From: Jejuia sp. UBA6058
GTDB taxonomy: Bacteria; Bacteroidota; Bacteroidia; Flavobacteriales; Flavobacteriaceae
DNA: 64,000 bases
Direction of reading: 5' to 3'
NCBI GenBank assembly: GCA_002428965.1
Contig: DIYI01000009.1
Location: forward strand, 485,305 to 549,304
Below are positions 43,376 through 51,327 of the stretch, in pieces. The position numbers and the translations under genes are program-made. A model generated the notes under the pieces. That model saw nothing but the letters and a program-made list of their open reading frames with translations. It made no database searches and was not told where the DNA came from. Every line of letters starts with the position of its first letter. Position 1 is the stretch's first letter.

Positions 43376-46300
43376 ATGTTTTTAAACAACCATTCACATT
43401 ACAGCTTGCGCTACGGCACTATTTCAGAAGAGGAGCTTTTGGAAATAGCGCAACAATATGGTTGTAATACATTTACATTGACAGACATCAACAATACGTC
43501 TGGGTGTTTAAATTTCATCAGAAAAGCACCTGAATACAACATAAAACCCGTAGTTGGGATAGATTTTAGAAATGATGCACAGCAATGCTATGTTGGTTTA
43601 GCAAAAAACAATAACGGCTTTCAAGAGTTAAATACGTTATTATCCAAACACTTGCATAAAGATATTCCATTTGCTGAAGTTGCTCCGAACTTACAAGATG
43701 TTGCCATAATTTATCCGTTTGAAAAGGCTTTAGCTTTAGAAAATCACACCTTTAAAACTTATGAATATATTGGTATTCGTCCAGATGAAATTAACAAACT
43801 TACCTTTTCAAAATTACAGCAGCATAAAGAACAATTGGTAGTTCTACAAACTGTAAGTTTCAGAAGTAAACGCGATTTTAATACACATCGTTTACTTCGT
43901 GCCATTGACAATAATGTACTTCTGAGCAAACTCCCTTTGGAGCAACAAGGTAGTTTTTCGCAACAAATACTTCCGAAGGAAAATTTAGAAGAAGTATTTA
44001 AAAGCTTTCCTCATATTCTAGAGAACACCAAAAAATTGCTTAACGAATGCCATATTCATTTCGACTTTTCTAAAGCTAGAAAAAATCAAAATTTAAAAAC
44101 AGTTTATGGCAGTACCAAAGCAGACTACGAAAAACTTGTGGAACTGTGCCATAAAGGATTACCAAAGCGCTATGAAGCCGTAGATGATATTATCAAAAGA
44201 CGCCTAGAAAAAGAATTAACACTTATTAAACAACAAGATTTTGTGAGTTTCTTTCTGATAAATTGGAAGATTATACAGTACGCACAATCTAAAGGTTATT
44301 TTTACGTAGGGCGTGGTAGTGGCGCCAATAGTATTGTAGCTTACCTTTTAGAAATTACTGATGTTGATCCGATAGAACTAGATCTTTATTTTGAACGTTT
44401 TATGAACCTCTACAGGTCATCTCCTCCTGATTTTGACATCGACTTTTCTACATGGGATCGTGAGGGTGTTACTCAATTTATTTTTGAAACCTTTGGTGCA
44501 GAAGCCCAAACCGCTTTATTAGGTACGTATGTCACTTTTAAACACAGTGGTGCAGTTCGAGAATTAGGCAAAGTGTTTGGTTTACCAAAACATGAAATTG
44601 ATAAATTGAGTGGTGGTAAATTCAATTATAATCAGCTGGACAAATTATCTAAATTGGTATTACGTTATGCCAAATATTTAGAAGGCAGACCTAACTATTT
44701 AAGTATTCACGCTGGTGGTATTTTAATTGCGGAAAAACCTATTCAATACTATTCTGCAACGCATTTACCCCCTAAAGGATTCCCAACCGTTCAATTTGAT
44801 ATGCATATTGCTGAAGATGTTGGCCTGTACAAATTCGATATTTTAGGCCAACGTGGTTTAGGGAAGATTAAAGATGCTATCGCAATTATTAAAAACAATC
44901 ACCCTGAAGTGCAACTCCCTAATATTCATATTGCAAAACCTTTTTTTGAGGACGACAACATTAATGCTATGGTAGCGCGTGCGGAGTGTATCGGTTGCTT
45001 TTATGTAGAATCTCCTGCTATGCGTATGCTACTTAAAAAACTAGGTGTTAATGATTATCTCACCTTAGTGGCTGCAAGTTCTATCATTCGCCCAGGCGTT
45101 GCCCAAAGTGGTATGATGCGAGAATACATCTTACGCCATAAAAATCCAGAGCGCCGTAAAAAAGCACACCCTATTCTTTGGGACATTATGCCAGATACGT
45201 ATGGCGTTATGGTATATCAAGAAGATGTAATTAAAGTAGCACACCACTATGCTGGTTTAGATTTAGGTGAAGCCGATGTATTGCGCCGTGGTATGAGTGG
45301 TAAATACCGCTCTCGCGAAGAATTTCAGGCTGTAAAACAAAAGTTTATAGACAACTGTCGTAAACGAGGCGAAAACGATGACACCATATTTGATGTTTGG
45401 AGACAAATTGAAAGTTTTGCAGGCTATGCTTTTGCTAAAGGACATTCAGCTTCTTACGCAGTAGAATCCTACCAAAGTTTATTCTTAAAGTGTTACTATC
45501 CGTTAGAATATATGGTGGCTACTATAAATAATGGTGGGGGTTTTTACCGTGTAGAATTATATGTGCATGAAGCGAAACTACATGGTGGCAATGTGCACCC
45601 ACCTTGTATTAGCAAAAGTGACATTATAACCACAATTAAGGGAAAGGATATCTTTTTAGGCTTTCAACACCTGCAAGGGTTAGAAAAACGAAGTATGATT
45701 GCTATCATAGAAACTCGTGCATCTCAACCTTTCAGCTCACTACAAGATTTTATGGAGCGCGTACCTCTAGGTATTGAGCAACTTGATATTCTCATTCGTA
45801 TTGATGCCTTTAGAAGTTTTGGCAAAGACAAACGCACATTACTTTGGGAGGCTTATTATCATTGTAATCATGTGAAGCTTGATACTGTTCAGCAGCAGCT
45901 TTTCAAGCCAGAAACTAAAAGTTTTATACTACCAGAATTCACCATTACAGATTTAGAAAATGCCTTTGACCAATTGGAGCTTTTAGGCTTTACATTGTAT
46001 CCTAACTTTTTATTATTAGAAGAAGCACCTACAAACAATTTGGTAAATGCTGATTTACAAAAACATCTTGGAAAAGTCATTACTATTTATGGCTATTTAA
46101 TCACAGCCAAAAATACTAAAACCTCTAAAGGAGAACGCATGCACTTTGGTACGTTTTTAGACCAAGATGGACAATGGATAGACACTGTTATTTTTCCACC
46201 AGTAGCAAAAAAATATCCTTTTAAAGGAAAGGGTATTTATCGTATTACAGGAAAAGTAGTTGAAGAATTTAATTTCTTAAGTATTGAAACCATCAAACAA

Positions 46301-46423
46301 GAACGTATGGCCTACGTGCCAGATCCACGTTTTAGTGGGGAAACACCTAAACGTACAGAACAACAAAAAATATCTTTACCAAGTAGAAGGGCTTATCGGG
46401 AGTTGACAACGAAATCAGCTTAA
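43376..46423 (+). CDS. dnaE: DNA polymerase III alpha subunit, DnaE2-like short form
   Basis: 1015 residues, shorter than replicative DnaE. PHP domain at the start ('FLNNHSHYSLRYGTISEEELLEIAQQYG'), palm with 'GRGSGANSIVAYLLEITDVDPIELDLYFERFMNLYRSSPPDFDIDFSTWDR', fingers 'FDILGQRGLGKIKDAI' and 'YQEDVIKVAHHYAGLDLGEADVLRRGMSGKYRSR', HhH 'LQGLEKRSMIAIIETRA', and a C-terminal OB fold ('KVITIYGYLITAKNTKTSKGERMHFGTFLDQDGQ'). No tau-binding tail is visible. The position behind dinB and an S24 repressor fits the error-prone DnaE2 role. Its 3' end is partly duplicated at 47117-47158. Confidence 0.92.
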   Translation: MFLNNHSHYSLRYGTISEEELLEIAQQYGCNTFTLTDINNTSGCLNFIRKAPEYNIKPVVGIDFRNDAQQCYVGLAKNNNGFQELNTLLSKHLHKDIPFAEVAPNLQDVAIIYPFEKALALENHTFKTYEYIGIRPDEINKLTFSKLQQHKEQLVVLQTVSFRSKRDFNTHRLLRAIDNNVLLSKLPLEQQGSFSQQILPKENLEEVFKSFPHILENTKKLLNECHIHFDFSKARKNQNLKTVYGSTKADYEKLVELCHKGLPKRYEAVDDIIKRRLEKELTLIKQQDFVSFFLINWKIIQYAQSKGYFYVGRGSGANSIVAYLLEITDVDPIELDLYFERFMNLYRSSPPDFDIDFSTWDREGVTQFIFETFGAEAQTALLGTYVTFKHSGAVRELGKVFGLPKHEIDKLSGGKFNYNQLDKLSKLVLRYAKYLEGRPNYLSIHAGGILIAEKPIQYYSATHLPPKGFPTVQFDMHIAEDVGLYKFDILGQRGLGKIKDAIAIIKNNHPEVQLPNIHIAKPFFEDDNINAMVARAECIGCFYVESPAMRMLLKKLGVNDYLTLVAASSIIRPGVAQSGMMREYILRHKNPERRKKAHPILWDIMPDTYGVMVYQEDVIKVAHHYAGLDLGEADVLRRGMSGKYRSREEFQAVKQKFIDNCRKRGENDDTIFDVWRQIESFAGYAFAKGHSASYAVESYQSLFLKCYYPLEYMVATINNGGGFYRVELYVHEAKLHGGNVHPPCISKSDIITTIKGKDIFLGFQHLQGLEKRSMIAIIETRASQPFSSLQDFMERVPLGIEQLDILIRIDAFRSFGKDKRTLLWEAYYHCNHVKLDTVQQQLFKPETKSFILPEFTITDLENAFDQLELLGFTLYPNFLLLEEAPTNNLVNADLQKHLGKVITIYGYLITAKNTKTSKGERMHFGTFLDQDGQWIDTVIFPPVAKKYPFKGKGIYRITGKVVEEFNFLSIETIKQERMAYVPDPRFSGETPKRTEQQKISLPSRRAYRELTTKSA

Positions 46424-46473
46424 AAAACTAAAAGGTCAAATTTTTGCAGAAATGCTAGTATTCTGAATACTCT

Positions 46474-46908
46474 TTATTCACATAAAGTAAAAGTATCTAA
46501 TTCATCAAATGCTTGCGTAAAAGTAAAAGTATCAATATCAACTTCATCAAGAGTTTCATTTACTCTTTCCATTTCCATAGAATTTCCATCAATAATATAA
46601 GTAATAGTATAGCTACTCCCTTCTGGTTCTTGAATGGCTCTTAGAACAAGCCTATTATTACTATTCTCATCAACTTTCAAATTAAGTTCGGGTAAATTAA
46701 ACATTCCATAATCATAGCAATCTGGCACTCCTTTGGACCATTGCTCTATTGGTGAAATTTCATTATTTCTAAATCTCCAGTAGTAAGGAGAATCATCTGC
46801 TAACCATACAGTTCCATTATATTTCTTCAAAAAAGTTTGAAAGTTTGTATCACTACTATCACAACCAAACAATACTATACATAATATTATAAAAGATACT
46901 TTTTTCAT
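46474..46908 (-). CDS. Hypothetical lipoprotein
   Basis: 144 residues; lipobox (L-F-G-C, Cys 16). Lipocalin-like feel in the small soluble part ('YNGTVWLADDSPYYWRFRNNEISPIEQWSKGVPDCYDYG', then 'YTITYIIDGNSMEMERVN'), but no family recognised. The gene lies between the intact dnaE 3' end and a dnaE 3' scar, so it was probably brought in or exposed by a recombination event. Confidence 0.6.
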   Translation of the reverse strand: MKKVSFIILCIVLFGCDSSDTNFQTFLKKYNGTVWLADDSPYYWRFRNNEISPIEQWSKGVPDCYDYGMFNLPELNLKVDENSNNRLVLRAIQEPEGSSYTITYIIDGNSMEMERVNETLDEVDIDTFTFTQAFDELDTFTLCE

Positions 46909-47004
46909 TACTCATAAATTATACGTGAATATAGCTCAATTAAGCTTTCAATTAAAATAAATCCTTAATCTTTAGAAATATTGTAGAAATAGAAAAACCA
47001 TACC

Positions 47005-47115
47005 TAAAACAAAAAAGCTTCACAATTTTCTCTAAAGAAAAAAAGGAAAACTTTCCATGTGAATAACAGACTGAACCTTGTAACAGCAACTATCCGACAA
47101 CTAGTTGGGAAACAA
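47005..47115 (-). repeat. ~110-bp interspersed element, copy A (possible small RNA)
   Basis: The first 27 bp are identical with 63815-63841; the rest is diverged but keeps landmarks (TTTTCT-nnnn-AGAAAA hairpin, GGAAA near the centre, GGAAACAA at the right end). The gap 46909-47171 otherwise holds only the dnaE scar. Read on the minus strand both copies end in TGTGAAGC plus a run of T. Confidence 0.55.
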
Positions 47116-47116
47116 A

Positions 47117-47158
47117 AAAAATATCTTTACCAAGTAGACGAGCTTATCGGGAATTGAC
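47117..47158 (+). pseudogene. Scar of a second dnaE 3' end
   Basis: The segment reads AAAATATCTTTACCAAGTAG and on to TTGACA, translating to K-I-S-L-P-S-R-R-A-Y-R-E-L-T, identical to residues near the end of the intact dnaE (46370-46408). Only three bases differ and all are synonymous (AGG to CGA, GAG to GAA). The rest of that gene is absent. Confidence 0.8.
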
Positions 47159-47171
47159 AGAAATATTAATA

Positions 47172-48008
47172 TCATTTCCTACTCAAATAAACATTCGCTA
47201 CCACACTAAACAAAACCAGAGCAATTCCTATTAAAGTAAGTACACTATATGCCTCTTGAAAAAACAGAAACCCAACAAACAATGAAAAAACAACCTCAAG
47301 ATATTTTATGGAAGACACTAAACTTGTTTTATTTTGCTGAAATGCTTTTGTCATATACAATTGTCCTACGTATCCAAAAACACCAATGCTAAGAAATAAC
47401 AATGTATCCATTAAACTTGGAGTTACCCAGTAAGGAACACACATAAATCCACCAAATATGCAGGTTAATACCATAAAGTAGTTTATGATTACTAAAGGAT
47501 GTTCTGATACGCCTAACTTTCTTATAACTACAAATATTAACCCCAAACAAACTGCAGATATAAATACTAAAGTGAGTCCAATACTATTTCCCTCCAATCC
47601 AAAGTTTTTTATAAATAGTACGCCTACAAAAGCCAATAAAAATAATATCCATTGCACATTTTTTACTTTTTCTTTTAAAAATATAGCAGCAAAAAGTATG
47701 GCAAATATTGGCGCTGTATATCTTAATGATACTGCCGTTCCTAAAGGCAAAAAATTTAATGATTTAAAAAAACAGGTGAGCGATAACACTCCTAAAACAC
47801 CTCTTAGCAATAAAAGGTTTTTGTTCTTCCCTAAGACCGAAATATTTAGCTTTAAAAGTAGTGGAATAGTAAAAAACAAAGTACCCAAAGATCTAAAAAA
47901 CACAATTTGATATACATTATAGCCTACAAGATATTTCACAATGGTATTCATTACTGTAAATGCCAACACACTTATAATCATGAATGTTATTGCACTATTT
48001 CCTTTCAT
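47172..48008 (-). CDS. EamA/DMT family transporter
   Basis: 278 residues with ten membrane helices in two EamA repeats: 'FFRSLGTLFFTIPLLLKLNI ... LRGVLGVLSLTCFFKSLNFLPLGTAVSLRYTAPIFAILFAAIFLKEKVKNVQWI' and 'ALFLSIGVFGYVGQLYMTKAFQQNKTSLVSSIKYLEVVFSLFVGFLFFQEAYS'. Substrate unknown; located after the DEH reductase gene but separated by a terminator, so it is transcribed independently. Confidence 0.88.
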   Translation of the reverse strand: MKGNSAITFMIISVLAFTVMNTIVKYLVGYNVYQIVFFRSLGTLFFTIPLLLKLNISVLGKNKNLLLLRGVLGVLSLTCFFKSLNFLPLGTAVSLRYTAPIFAILFAAIFLKEKVKNVQWILFLLAFVGVLFIKNFGLEGNSIGLTLVFISAVCLGLIFVVIRKLGVSEHPLVIINYFMVLTCIFGGFMCVPYWVTPSLMDTLLFLSIGVFGYVGQLYMTKAFQQNKTSLVSSIKYLEVVFSLFVGFLFFQEAYSVLTLIGIALVLFSVVANVYLSRK

Positions 48009-48017
48009 ACATCAATA

Positions 48018-48058
48018 ATAAAAAAAAGCTGCCTTGTAAATTCACAAAACAGCTTTTT
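48018..48058 (-). terminator. Terminator of the DEH reductase gene
   Basis: Stem AAAAAGCTG (48023-48031) / CAGCTTTTT (48050-48058), read on the minus strand with a following T-run (the A-run at 48021-48027 on the plus strand). Confidence 0.8.
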
Positions 48059-48082
48059 AATATTTAAAAAACTCAAATAACC

Positions 48083-48847
48083 CTAAATCCCTAAACCTTG
48101 ACCACCACCAATTTGAACGGTTTCAGCAGTCATAAAAGACGCATCTTTACTAACTAAAAATGAAACAACAGAGGCAACTTCTTCAGGTTGTCCTAATCTA
48201 CCAAGCATAATATTGTTTTTCCAAGATGCAAAAACCTCTGGCTTGGTAGATTTAATTTGCTTATGAAAATCTGTGTCAATTGTCCCAGGAGATACGGCAT
48301 TTACTCTGATACCATACTCCGCCAAATCTTTAGCCAATGCCCTTGTTATTGTATGTACTGCCGCTTTCGAAGTACCATAGACACCAGCTCCTGGCCCGCC
48401 AGCATTCCAACCGGCATTTGATGTGTAATTAATAATTGAAGGATTACTACTCTTTTTTAAATAAGGTATTGCCGCTCTTGACGCAAAAAATGTAGAATCT
48501 AAATTGAGTGCCATTACAAACCTATAAAATTCTGTAGTCATATCCTCAAATCTGGATCTTCCTCCCAATCCGCCGGCATTATTTACTAGCACATCTATCT
48601 TTCCATATTTCTCACCAATTGTCTTAATATTTGAAGTTACTTCTTCTTCATTAGTAACATCAAATCCGTAATATTCAGCATCAATGCCTTCTTCATTAAG
48701 TTGAGCAATTCTTTTTGCTCCAGCAGCAGCATCTATGCCATTTAAAATTACTTTATAACCATCTTTCCCAAGTCGTTTGGCCACTTGAAAACCAATACCT
48801 CCTGTAGCTCCTGTAATAATAGCTATCTTATTATTTATTACACTCAT
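48083..48847 (-). CDS. SDR oxidoreductase, DEH reductase
   Basis: 254 residues: 'AIITGATGGIGFQVAKRLGKDGYKVILNG', 'DVLVNNAGGLGGRSRFEDMTTEFYRFVMALN', 'IINYTSNAGWNAGGPGAGVYGTSKAAVHT' with the Y-x3-K, 'IRVNAVSPGTIDTDFHKQIKSTKPEVFASWKNNIMLGRLG', ending 'QIGGGQGLGI'. From memory this closely resembles the flavobacterial alginate-locus reductase that turns DEH (4-deoxy-L-erythro-5-hexoseulose uronate) into KDG. Located 32 bp after the MFS gene of the alginate locus. Confidence 0.88.
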   Translation of the reverse strand: MSVINNKIAIITGATGGIGFQVAKRLGKDGYKVILNGIDAAAGAKRIAQLNEEGIDAEYYGFDVTNEEEVTSNIKTIGEKYGKIDVLVNNAGGLGGRSRFEDMTTEFYRFVMALNLDSTFFASRAAIPYLKKSSNPSIINYTSNAGWNAGGPGAGVYGTSKAAVHTITRALAKDLAEYGIRVNAVSPGTIDTDFHKQIKSTKPEVFASWKNNIMLGRLGQPEEVASVVSFLVSKDASFMTAETVQIGGGQGLGI

Positions 48848-48879
48848 ATTCCTTATTTTTCTTATTTAATTATTGTTTT

Positions 48880-50151
48880 TTATATTTTTCTTACTGGTTC
48901 TATTGTTTTGATAAAAATGAAAATAGACAGCACTCCTAATACTACCGACACGCAAATAGCTATAAACGCTGGAGTGTAGGAGTTGGTTGTTATTTTACCC
49001 ACGAACCAATTCATAATCATTGGGGATACCGCAGCAACAGTGCCTGCCATACCCGCAAGTGTCCCCACAGAAGGGCCTCTAAACAAATCACTGGATATAG
49101 TTTGAATGTTTCCAATGGCAAATTGAAAACCGAATAAAGCGAGACCTGCTAGATATATGAAGGTCATAAAATTATCTTCTCTTACTAAAGTGATAATCCC
49201 AACAAAAGCAATAAGAATCAATATACCTCCTACTGATATTGTTATCTTTCTAGAAGCATCAACAGACTTCGTTTTCATTAAAGCACCAGTAAACATTCCT
49301 CCTAGTATACTGCCAACTGCAGCCATTAAATATGAAATCCAGATGGTTTGCGTCTCTTTTATATTTAATCCAAACTTATCAGCTAAGTAAATTGGCATCC
49401 ACCCAACAAAAAACCACCAAATAGGTTCTATAAAAAATCTACAAAACAAAACACCCCAAGATTCTCTATGATTTAGTATTTGACCTGTGCTTAAACCTTT
49501 AGACTTAGTTGTGTTAGTATCTACTTTTTCAATTCTATCATTTAATATTAATGCTCTTTCTTTATCTGTAATCCAAGAATGATTTTCAGGTTTTGCCTTA
49601 TTAACAAATAACCAAGGTATTACCCATAGCATTCCCACTAAACCTAGAATTATATATGTGGTTTTCCATCCGAATTGTGAATACAGAAATACAATAACAA
49701 AAGGTGCAATTACATTACCGATTGAGGCGCCTGCATTGAATATACCTTGAGCAGTTGCTCTCTCTTTTATTGGAAACCATTCGCCATTACTTTTAACAGC
49801 TCCTGGCCAATTACCAGCCTCTCCTAATCCTAAAAGCCCTCTTACTATTGAGAGCGATACCAATCCTTTTGCAAACGCATGAAATACTGAGGCCAAAGAC
49901 CATAAGATTATTGAAACTGTAAAACCTAAACGAGTGCCAATAACATCATACAGTTTACCCGATGCAAACTTACCAACGGCATATGTAGCCATAAAGACGT
50001 TGAGCATAATGGCATAATCTGAATTATCCATTCCCAAGTCTTTACCCATCTCTGGCCATAAGAGCGCAAATGCTGTTCTATCAATGTAATTGATAACTGT
50101 AGCTAAAAAAATTAGCCCAATAATCCACCAACGTAACCCTTTTAGTTTCAT
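48880..50151 (-). CDS. MFS transporter, hexuronate/DEH importer (ExuT-like)
   Basis: 423 residues, 12 membrane segments: 'RWWIIGLIFLATVINYIDRTAFALLWPEM', 'IVRGLLGLGEAGNWPGAVKSNGEWFPIKERATAQGIFNAGASIGNVIAPFVI', 'SWGVLFCRFFIEPIWWFFVGWMPIYLADKFG'. ACS-family symporter typical of alginate loci, where it imports unsaturated monouronate across the inner membrane. Preceded by a 206-bp leader that carries the repeated element also found upstream of susC. Confidence 0.9.
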   Translation of the reverse strand: MKLKGLRWWIIGLIFLATVINYIDRTAFALLWPEMGKDLGMDNSDYAIMLNVFMATYAVGKFASGKLYDVIGTRLGFTVSIILWSLASVFHAFAKGLVSLSIVRGLLGLGEAGNWPGAVKSNGEWFPIKERATAQGIFNAGASIGNVIAPFVIVFLYSQFGWKTTYIILGLVGMLWVIPWLFVNKAKPENHSWITDKERALILNDRIEKVDTNTTKSKGLSTGQILNHRESWGVLFCRFFIEPIWWFFVGWMPIYLADKFGLNIKETQTIWISYLMAAVGSILGGMFTGALMKTKSVDASRKITISVGGILILIAFVGIITLVREDNFMTFIYLAGLALFGFQFAIGNIQTISSDLFRGPSVGTLAGMAGTVAAVSPMIMNWFVGKITTNSYTPAFIAICVSVVLGVLSIFIFIKTIEPVRKI

Positions 50152-50277
50152 ATAATTATTGTTTTTGATTACTTAAATTTAGATAACAACTGTGATGCGC
50201 TGATTAAAATCAACGTTTTACCAAAACATGTTATTTACTAAATATATAGCCCTAAAGAACTACTTGTTTTTATGAAG

Positions 50278-50350
50278 AAATACTCTTGAGTATTTACTTC
50301 CCTCCAAATTTTATTTACACTAAAGTTAAGGCGTGCACTCCCAACTTTAG
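50278..50350 (-). promoter_or_regulatory. Repeated leader element, copy A (upstream of the MFS gene)
   Basis: Contains TTTACTTCCCTCCAAA (50293-50308) and AGGCGTGCAC (50329-50338), both shared with copy B at 59938-59999. The GTGCACGCC core is held by a stem CTAAAGTT/AACTTTAG (50320-50327/50343-50350). Next to it is AAATACTC/GAGTATTT (50278-50285/50288-50295). The element ends about 140 nt upstream of the start at 50151. Read on the minus strand as RNA: hairpin, then GGAGGGAAGTAAA. Confidence 0.6.
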
Positions 50351-50357
50351 ATGGGTT

Positions 50358-51068
50358 TTAATTTTCATCTGCACTATAACAAAATTGATATAACGCTTTA
50401 AAATGTACTTTCATTTTTTCTTTTGCCAAAGCTGGTTCTTGGTTTTTAATGGCTTCAAAAATATCTTTATGCTCCTGAATACCAATGAATGCTTGATTTT
50501 CGTCACATACATGATATTTTTCAAAATTGATAAGAATTTCTGGTGTTATAGATAACATTAGCGTATTCATAGTACTATTACCACTTGCCTTTGCTATAGC
50601 TAAGTGAAACAACAAATCTTCTTGCACAGCATCTTCACCATTTACAACCCTTTTTTCATATGCATCCAAAGTTGCTTTCATGTGCTCTAAATCTGCCTCA
50701 GTTCTTCTTATCGCTGCTAAACTTGCGGTTTTTAATTCCAATAGAATTCTTGTTTCTACTAGCGATTTGAAATCAGGCTCATCTAACCTTAAAATATCTT
50801 CAATCATTCCGTTTAATGCAATAACACCAATATTTGCTACGAAAGTTCCACTTTGTGGTATAGATTTTAAAAGCCCATAAAACTCTAATTTCTGAATGGC
50901 ATCTCTAACATTACTTCTGGTTACCTCAAATTTTTCGGCCAACATTCTTTCTGAAGGCAGTTTATCTCCAGGTTCAAGATTTTTATAATTAATTAAATCT
51001 CTAATTTTAGCTATTATTATATTCTCTATTTTTTGACTATAGCTAGATGTAATGGCTTCTATCTTCAT
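50358..51068 (-). CDS. GntR family regulator, FCD subgroup, of the alginate locus
   Basis: 236 residues: winged HTH 'DLINYKNLEPGDKLPSERMLAEKFEVTRSNVRDAIQKLEFYGLLKSIPQSGTFVANIG', FCD domain with 'SLVETRILLELKTASLAAIRRTEADL', 'DLLFHLAIAKASGNSTMNTLM', 'IGIQEHKDIFEAI' (metal-binding His/Asp set). The most probable binder of the TTGGTnnACCAA operators in this locus. Effector is likely an alginate product such as KDG. Confidence 0.9.
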   Translation of the reverse strand: MKIEAITSSYSQKIENIIIAKIRDLINYKNLEPGDKLPSERMLAEKFEVTRSNVRDAIQKLEFYGLLKSIPQSGTFVANIGVIALNGMIEDILRLDEPDFKSLVETRILLELKTASLAAIRRTEADLEHMKATLDAYEKRVVNGEDAVQEDLLFHLAIAKASGNSTMNTLMLSITPEILINFEKYHVCDENQAFIGIQEHKDIFEAIKNQEPALAKEKMKVHFKALYQFCYSADEN

Positions 51069-51183
51069 AACCTGAAATTTTGCAAAATGAGCTATCTTTA
51101 TAATAAAGATCCTACACTATTATTCCTCTAATTATTACTTTATTGTTTTTGGTTTTAAATCTCACAACCTCTTTCTTTTATGG

Positions 51184-51193
51184 TGGTTAACCA
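51184..51193 (-). promoter_or_regulatory. Single TGGTTAACCA operator upstream of the GntR gene
   Basis: Perfect 10-bp palindrome in the 259-bp gap 51069-51327, 116 bp upstream of the regulator's start. Same sequence as the central or outer sites of the two triple operator arrays (60059-60068, 63662-63671). Suggests autoregulation. Confidence 0.6.
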
Positions 51194-51244
51194 ATTTAGC
51201 TAATTTATAAAAAATGCTTTAACTGAATTTTATTTTTTAGCCAA

Positions 51245-51276
51245 GTTTTACTGGTCTTTTTAACAACCAGTAAAAC
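51245..51276 (-). terminator. Hairpin downstream of the PL7 genes
   Basis: Perfect 11-bp stem GTTTTACTGGT (51245-51255) / ACCAGTAAAAC (51266-51276), loop of 10, 52-83 bp past the stop of the last PL7 gene. A-rich rather than T-rich flank on the minus strand, so termination is likely but weaker than usual, or it stabilises the transcript end. Confidence 0.6.
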
Positions 51277-51327
51277 CCGAACTGTAACAAACTCAAACTA
51301 AACATATTCTTTTTCCTCTAAATTTTA

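Noticed and set aside
46366..47160. att-like direct repeats flanking a genomic island (dnaE end and its copy)
   Set aside because: There is no integrase, the enclosed 0.7 kb has a single lipoprotein gene, and the repeat differs only at synonymous sites, which fits a gene scar better than an att site.
50208..50226. GTTTTACCAAAAC-like site upstream of the MFS gene as a fourth operator place
   Set aside because: Only one half-site (ACCAA) fits; the other arm is missing, and no promoter box overlaps it.
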